This document shows positions 4,817 to 9,173 of a stretch of DNA of 9,173 bases, piece after piece. The translations under genes were made by a program, and so were the position numbers. Source of the DNA: Bacteroidota bacterium (GTDB lineage Bacteria; Bacteroidota; Bacteroidia; Bacteroidales; UBA10428); assembly GCA_017860375.1 (NCBI GenBank), contig JAGDMB010000070.1, positions 1-9,173 of the forward strand, given 5' to 3'. Each line of letters starts with the position of its first letter. Within the stretch, counting starts at the first letter, position 1. The notes beneath the pieces were generated by a model. That model had not been told where the DNA came from and did no database searches. It was given only the letters and a program-made list of their open reading frames with translations.

Positions 4817-7708
4817 ATGAAAAAACTATTACTGTTACTTTTGTGTGCGCTTCTCTTAGCCCCTGCTGTCAAAAGCCAGGAATTGATAAAGGGTGGCAAC
4901 ATGGAGGACCCGACGGCCTGGAATGTCTATTGGGGAACCAATGGCAACGATACAGGTGACTTTGAATTCAATTACACCACTGATGTTCCTGCAGCCGGAA
5001 GTGGCGGATGCTATCGCGTCAAGGGAGCCGGACAGGCAGCCAACATGCTGTGGCAGCCGGTAAAGCTGCTCCCGGGTCACAGATATATGTTAACGGGTGC
5101 CTATAAGTATATTGCAGATACCGCAGTCAATGTTTGGGTGGAGTATTTCATTACCCGGGTTAAACCAACCGGTGGCGAGATTTCTACCGCCATAGGGTAT
5201 TCCCTGAATACGTGGATGTGGGCTGATGCAGTGAATCTTGACGGTACTTTCCAGGATGATTTCACACTGGCAAATACCCAATCAAAAGTGATCCAGATCC
5301 CTGATACTACCACACAAATTGAATGGTATATTGCGCTTAAGGCCGGATGCTGGAATAACAACGATGAAGATGAGCCCCATTTCGAATTGCTGTTTGATGA
5401 ATTAAGCATGGTTGACCTGAGCCAGGGTGAACTTGCAAAGGGCGGCAACATGGAAGATCCGACCGCCTGGAACGCTTACTGGAATACCTTCGATGCAGTC
5501 GATACAGGTACATATGAATTCAATTATACCACTGACGTTCCCTCAGCCGGTGAAGGCGGATGCTACCGCGTAACGGCAGCCGGACAGGCGGCCAACATGT
5601 TGTGGCAGCCGGTAAAAATTCTCCCGGGTCACAAGTATTCATTAACCGGTGCGTATAAATATCTTGCCGATACTGCAGTCAATGTATGGGTAGAATTATT
5701 CATTACCCGTATCAAACCGAATGGCAGGAATGATACTGTTTCCGGTGAAATCGTTACCGCTATGGGTTACGGCATGAACACCTGGATGGCTCCTGATAAT
5801 GTCAATTTTGACGGTACTTTCCAGGAGGATTTCCCAAAAGCCGGAGGGGTTACTGGGGTGATCCAGATTCCGGATACGGTAACACAAACGGAATGGTATC
5901 TTGCATTTAAAGCCGGATGCTGGAATGCTGCAGGTGATACACTCCCTGTGTACGATGTGGCGATTGATGAAATAAGCCTCATTGATCTTTCTCTTGTAAG
6001 TGAAGGAGGCAATATGGAAGATCCTTCCAAATGGAATGTGTACTGGAATACCTTCGACGCAGTCGATACAGGTACATACGAATTCAATTACACAGCCGAT
6101 GTTCCCACAGCCGGGGAAGGCGGATGCTACCGCGTAACGGCAGCCGGACAGGCAGCCAACATGCTGTGGCAACCGGTTACCATTGTCCCGGGTCACCAGT
6201 ATAAATTAGAGGGTGCGTATAAATATCTTGCCGATACCGCAGTCAATGTATGGGTTGAGTATTTCATTACCCGTATCAAACCTCTTGGTGGAGGTGGTTC
6301 TGTTTCCGGTGAAATAGCTACGGGTATGGGCTGGTCCCTGAATACCTGGATGGCTCCTGATAATGTTAATTTTGACGGCACTTTCCAGGATGATTTTGCC
6401 CTTGCAAATGTTCCGAAACCCGTATTCCTGGTTCCTGACACGGTAACACAAACGGAATGGTATCTTTGTATGAAAGCCGGATGCTGGAATGCTGCAGGCG
6501 ATACAGCCCCTGTATACGACCTGACCTTTGACGAGATGTACATGTATGACCTCGGTGCTCCGCAGGTGCTCGTTCTGCCGATAGCCAACATCGTTTTCGG
6601 TAGTGTTGATTCCCCCGAAGATTATACCGGCCAGGTTACGCTGTCGTGGGATTCCGATTCCCTGTATATGGTCTATGATGTGGTGGATGACAGCATCGTA
6701 AATATGGGTGCCAGCTATCAGGTGGATAACCTTGAGATCTATCTGGATATGGACAACTCAAAGAATATTCACTGGCCGCGCAATGGCGGTTGGCTGAAAC
6801 CGGTTGATGATGCCTATGATACCAATGATTATCAATTGAGACTTGTTCCGGATGTGGCATTCGTAACAAATAACACGGCAAAACCTGGCATAGCCATAAG
6901 TGATACCCTGGTGAATCAGGTTTATACGAGAACCGAGAATGGCTATCAATTTGTTCTCAATGTTTCCTGGGATGGCTTAATGAGTGGATTTACACCCGCT
7001 GCGGGTACGGTAATCGGTTTTGATGTGCTGTTGAGCGATAATGATGCAGTCGCTTCTGACGCCAACCGCAACCAGATTACGTGGAATTCACCCACTATGT
7101 ATCCCTATAATGATCCGTCGCTGTTTGGTGAACTTAAATTTGTCGGATCCGGATCGGGCTATTTTGAAGTCATCCCCGATAATGTAAAACCGACTGCTCC
7201 TGCCACGGTTACCGCTACGCTCGATGGCGCGGATGTTGTGGTTGCATGGGATGCTTCCACCGATAACAGGGTGGTTCAGAACTACATAGTCTACTCGAAA
7301 ACGACTGTGCTGGATACCGTGCTTGCAAAAGAAACCGGCAATTCCTATAAAGCTACCGGATTAACAGTGGGCAGCAAATACACCTTTGGTGTGGCTGCCG
7401 TGGATGTATACGGAAATAAATCAGCCAAGACCAGTGCAGCAGAAATTGAAATACCGGTTGGTATTGAAGAACTTGCTGCTTCCGGAATGATGGTGTATCC
7501 GAACCCGTCCAACGGTTTGTTCAATATCACAAGCGAAGGCGATGCCACTGTTACTTTCGAAGTTTATAACATCACGGGAGGTCTTGTTGCTTCGTCCGTA
7601 TTCACGCATGCCACAACGCTTGACCTTTCCAAATTCAGCAGGGGAGTTTACTTCCTCCACCTGAATGCGGAAGGCAAAACGGCAATTACTAAACTTATTG
7701 TTGAGTAA
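4817..7708 (+). CDS. T9SS-secreted multidomain protein: three jelly-roll-like modules, CBM9/DOMON-like, FnIII, sorting domain
   Basis: The 963-residue product has a clear signal peptide (KKLLLLLLCALLLAPAVKSQ, cut near residue 21). Three homologous modules follow at about 26-208, 209-396 and 397-579. Each starts GGNMEDP, contains YEFNY or FEFNY, GGCYRV, AGQAANMLWQPV, DTAVNVWVE, NTWM, GTFQ.DF and KAGCWN, and ends in a FDE or IDE strand. This resembles CBM4/9-type galactose-binding jelly rolls (inferred). Residues 580-785 look like a CBM9/DOMON-like domain: VTLSWDSDSLYMVYDVVDDSIV, DNLEIYLDMDNS and DPSLFGELKF. Residues 790-880 form a fibronectin type III domain (TAPATVTATLDGADVVVAWDAS, YKATGLTVGSKYTFGVAAVD). 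The end, from about 885, is a type A T9SS sorting domain (VYPNPSNGLFNI, FSRGVYFLHL, TKLIVE). Known for the system: such proteins cross the outer membrane and are released or attached to the surface. No glycoside hydrolase or peptidase domain is visible, so carbohydrate or polymer binding is the likely role. A strong terminator follows. Confidence 0.9.
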   Translation: MKKLLLLLLCALLLAPAVKSQELIKGGNMEDPTAWNVYWGTNGNDTGDFEFNYTTDVPAAGSGGCYRVKGAGQAANMLWQPVKLLPGHRYMLTGAYKYIADTAVNVWVEYFITRVKPTGGEISTAIGYSLNTWMWADAVNLDGTFQDDFTLANTQSKVIQIPDTTTQIEWYIALKAGCWNNNDEDEPHFELLFDELSMVDLSQGELAKGGNMEDPTAWNAYWNTFDAVDTGTYEFNYTTDVPSAGEGGCYRVTAAGQAANMLWQPVKILPGHKYSLTGAYKYLADTAVNVWVELFITRIKPNGRNDTVSGEIVTAMGYGMNTWMAPDNVNFDGTFQEDFPKAGGVTGVIQIPDTVTQTEWYLAFKAGCWNAAGDTLPVYDVAIDEISLIDLSLVSEGGNMEDPSKWNVYWNTFDAVDTGTYEFNYTADVPTAGEGGCYRVTAAGQAANMLWQPVTIVPGHQYKLEGAYKYLADTAVNVWVEYFITRIKPLGGGGSVSGEIATGMGWSLNTWMAPDNVNFDGTFQDDFALANVPKPVFLVPDTVTQTEWYLCMKAGCWNAAGDTAPVYDLTFDEMYMYDLGAPQVLVLPIANIVFGSVDSPEDYTGQVTLSWDSDSLYMVYDVVDDSIVNMGASYQVDNLEIYLDMDNSKNIHWPRNGGWLKPVDDAYDTNDYQLRLVPDVAFVTNNTAKPGIAISDTLVNQVYTRTENGYQFVLNVSWDGLMSGFTPAAGTVIGFDVLLSDNDAVASDANRNQITWNSPTMYPYNDPSLFGELKFVGSGSGYFEVIPDNVKPTAPATVTATLDGADVVVAWDASTDNRVVQNYIVYSKTTVLDTVLAKETGNSYKATGLTVGSKYTFGVAAVDVYGNKSAKTSAAEIEIPVGIEELAASGMMVYPNPSNGLFNITSEGDATVTFEVYNITGGLVASSVFTHATTLDLSKFSRGVYFLHLNAEGKTAITKLIVE
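4892..5440 (+). repeat. In-gene module repeat, copy 1
   Basis: This encodes residues 26-208 of the secreted protein. It is the most divergent of the three copies: it lacks the TFDAVDT segment (it has GTNGNDT instead) and has NNNDEDEPHF in place of the NAAGDT-PVYD of the others. The Cys pair is C65 and C178. Confidence 0.9.
5441..6004 (+). repeat. In-gene module repeat, copy 2
   Basis: This encodes residues 209-396, with the Cys pair C249 and C368. It carries a GRNDTVSGEI insertion relative to copy 1. It shares long exact DNA stretches with copy 3, including 38 identical bases at 5552-5589 (matching 6116-6153). Confidence 0.92.
6005..6553 (+). repeat. In-gene module repeat, copy 3
   Basis: This encodes residues 397-579, with the Cys pair C436 and C556 plus an extra C551. 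A GGGGS stretch replaces the NGRND of copy 2. Near-identity to copy 2 extends to third codon positions, for example in the KAGCWNAAGDT segment. Confidence 0.92.
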
Positions 7709-7709
7709 G

Positions 7710-7722
7710 TTCAGGACATCCG
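7710..7722 (+). repeat. 13-bp direct repeat, right copy (pairs with 4632-4644)
   Basis: TTCAGGACATCCG begins one base after the TAA of the secreted-protein gene and is identical to the copy downstream of the hydrolase gene. It lies 18 bases before the terminator stem. Confidence 0.7.
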
Positions 7723-7740
7723 TTCTGTAAGATTAAGAAG

Positions 7741-7771
7741 AGCCCCGTCACACCGACGGGGCTTTTTTTTT
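7741..7771 (+). terminator. Strong intrinsic terminator after the secreted repeat protein
   Basis: A perfect 9-bp GC-rich stem (AGCCCCGTC at 7741-7749 paired with GACGGGGCT at 7755-7763) with a 5-base loop (ACACC) is followed by eight T residues. It lies 32 bases after the stop codon and separates the gene from thrS, which therefore has its own promoter. Confidence 0.95.
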
Positions 7772-7866
7772 GTGTGCCGGAGATGGGATCAATCTATTTG
7801 TACGAATGTGAAATATGCATATAATTATGAATCTGCCAGGAAGCATCAAATTGGCCGAATAATTTT

Positions 7867-7874
7867 TATCTTTG
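7867..7874 (+). promoter_or_regulatory. -7 element (TATCTTTG) for thrS
   Basis: TATCTTTG is the classic form of the Bacteroidota -7 element. It lies 22 bases before the thrS ATG, so the leader would be only about 15 bases, too short for a T-box or attenuator. A TTG at 7851-7853 is nearer than expected for -33. The A-rich run AAAAAAAAGCAG just before the ATG is the probable ribosome contact region. Confidence 0.6.
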
Positions 7875-7896
7875 CACCTCGTTTAAAAAAAAGCAG

Positions 7897-9173
7897 ATGA
7901 TAAAAATTTCATTTCCGGATCAATCGGTCAGGGAGTACGAATCGGGCATCACCGCACTGGAAATAGCCACGCGCATAAGTCATGGTCTGGCAAAAGAAGT
8001 CGTTTCGGCAACCGTTAACGGGGATTTGTGGGATATTACCCGGCCCATCACTGCAGATGCCTCCATAAAACTGCACAAGTTTGAAGATCCCGAAGGCAAG
8101 CACGCTTTCTGGCATTCTTCGGCGCATCTGATGGCAGAAGCATTGGAGGCCTTGTATCCCGGCACAAAATTCGGCATCGGCCCTGCCATTGAGAACGGAT
8201 TCTACTATGATGTCGATCCGGGCAACGGGGCCGTGATCACCGAGGCCGACCTGCCGAAGATCGAAGAAAAAATGGCCGAGCTTGCACGGAGAAATTCTTC
8301 CTATACCCGTCAGGATATCAGCAAAAAAGACGCACTGGAGTATTTTACCCGCAAAGGGGATGAATACAAGGTGGAACTGATCGGTGAACTGGAAGACGGA
8401 ACCATCACCCTTTACAAACACGGAGATTTTACCGACCTGTGCCGGGGCCCTCATCTTCCGGAAACGGGATACATTAAAGCCATAAAATTAACAAGCGTTG
8501 CCGGAGCCTATTGGCGTGGGGATGAGAAACGGAGACAGCTCACGCGCATATACGGCATTACCTTTCCGAAAAAGCAGATGCTGGATGATTACCTGACTAT
8601 GCTGGAGCAGGCAAAGGCCCGCGATCACAGGAAAATAGGAAAAGACCTGGAGCTTTTCACCTTTTCGCAAAAGGTAGGGCAGGGATTGCCGTTGTGGCTG
8701 CCAAAGGGTGCCTTGCTGCGGGAAAGGCTCGAGAACTTTCTGCGAAAGATACAGGTGAAATACGGGTATCTGCCGGTAATCACCCCGCATATCGGACAAA
8801 AGGAACTGTATGTAACTTCGGGACACTGGGAAAAATACGGAAAAGACTCCTTCAAACCGATCCATACACCGGCCGAAGGAGAGGAATTTCTTCTGAAACC
8901 CATGAACTGTCCCCATCATTGTGAGATCTACAAGAGCAAACCAAGGTCATACAAAGACCTGCCCATCCGTTTTGCTGAATTCGGCACGGTATACCGCTAT
9001 GAACAAAGCGGCGAACTGCACGGACTCACCCGCGTAAGGGGATTTACCCAGGATGATGCCCACCTTTTCTGCCGCCCCGATCAGCTGAAAGATGAATTCA
9101 AGAAAGTGATCGATATCGTGTTTACCGTATTCCGGGCATTCGACTTCCAGGAATTTACCAGCCAGATCTCCCT
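7897..9173 (+). CDS. thrS: Threonyl-tRNA synthetase, N-terminal two thirds (runs off right edge)
   Basis: This enzyme charges tRNA-Thr with threonine using ATP in the cytoplasm. The 425 visible residues cover the N-terminal TGS domain (1-61), the second domain with editing-site residues in HSSAH (H73, H77) and LCRGPH (C182, H186), and the start of the class II catalytic core. In the core, KPMNCPHHCEIY carries the zinc-ligand Cys (C338). YRYEQSGELHGLTRVRGFTQDDAH (366-389) is motif 2 with its ATP-binding Arg and the second zinc ligand H389. Full-length bacterial enzymes are about 640 residues, so motif 3 and the anticodon-binding domain are missing to the right. The ATG at 7897 gives the family-typical start (MIKISFPDQSVREYESGITA), and the reading frame is uninterrupted. 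Frequent thrS neighbours such as infC would lie beyond the window. Confidence 0.97.
   Translation, partial: MIKISFPDQSVREYESGITALEIATRISHGLAKEVVSATVNGDLWDITRPITADASIKLHKFEDPEGKHAFWHSSAHLMAEALEALYPGTKFGIGPAIENGFYYDVDPGNGAVITEADLPKIEEKMAELARRNSSYTRQDISKKDALEYFTRKGDEYKVELIGELEDGTITLYKHGDFTDLCRGPHLPETGYIKAIKLTSVAGAYWRGDEKRRQLTRIYGITFPKKQMLDDYLTMLEQAKARDHRKIGKDLELFTFSQKVGQGLPLWLPKGALLRERLENFLRKIQVKYGYLPVITPHIGQKELYVTSGHWEKYGKDSFKPIHTPAEGEEFLLKPMNCPHHCEIYKSKPRSYKDLPIRFAEFGTVYRYEQSGELHGLTRVRGFTQDDAHLFCRPDQLKDEFKKVIDIVFTVFRAFDFQEFTSQIS

Noticed and set aside
4892..6553. Possible CRISPR-like or transposon repeat array
   Set aside because: The repeat unit is about 550 bases, stays in one reading frame and encodes homologous protein modules, so it is an in-gene domain duplication.
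7875..7896. T-box or attenuator leader for thrS
   Set aside because: The distance between the -7 element and the ATG is far too short for such a structure.
7909..8454. 181-residue minus-strand open frame
   Set aside because: Antisense to thrS, whose TGS and editing domains are unambiguous.
1241..9173. Functional pairing of tsaD and thrS as a threonine-related translation cluster
   Set aside because: The two genes are more than 5 kb apart with unrelated genes on both strands and a strong terminator between them, so linkage looks incidental.

Overview
The window looks like chromosomal DNA from a member of the Bacteroidota, probably the order Bacteroidales or a close relative. The evidence is a secreted protein with a type IX secretion (T9SS) C-terminal sorting domain, several TAnnTTTG-type -7 promoter elements ahead of genes, weak or absent Shine-Dalgarno sequences, and a TamB-like gene divergent from tsaD. 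Base composition looks moderate, with AT-rich intergenic gaps.

Layout. Positions 1-1206 (minus) hold the N-terminal part of a large TamB/DUF490 envelope protein that runs off the left edge. It is divergent from tsaD (1241-2263, plus), the catalytic subunit for the tRNA t6A37 modification. An AT-rich gap with a good promoter candidate precedes a small SiaC/DUF1987 regulatory phosphoprotein gene (2504-2878, plus). This gene converges on a class IV PLP aminotransferase with D-amino-acid transaminase residues (2875-3798, minus), and the two stop codons share one CTAG. A secreted-type or cytoplasmic metallo-beta-lactamase-fold hydrolase follows (3878-4615, plus). Next is a 963-residue secreted protein (4817-7708, plus) with three near-identical jelly-roll-like modules, a CBM9/DOMON-like domain, a fibronectin type III domain and a T9SS sorting tail. 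It ends at a strong intrinsic terminator (7741-7771). The window closes with the first 425 codons of thrS (7897 onward), behind a TATCTTTG promoter element.

How the genes relate. There is no evident operon or multigene system. tsaD and thrS are translation housekeeping genes, tamB is envelope biogenesis, and siaC, the aminotransferase and the hydrolase look like single-gene units with their own signals. The most distinctive locus is the three-module secreted protein. It has no recognisable catalytic domain, and modules 2 and 3 are so alike at the DNA level that recent duplication or gene conversion is likely. I did not find convincing evidence of a wholly new system. The points most worth following up are this repeat protein, the orphan SiaC-type protein, and the 8-bp tandem repeat that encodes the aminotransferase C-terminus.
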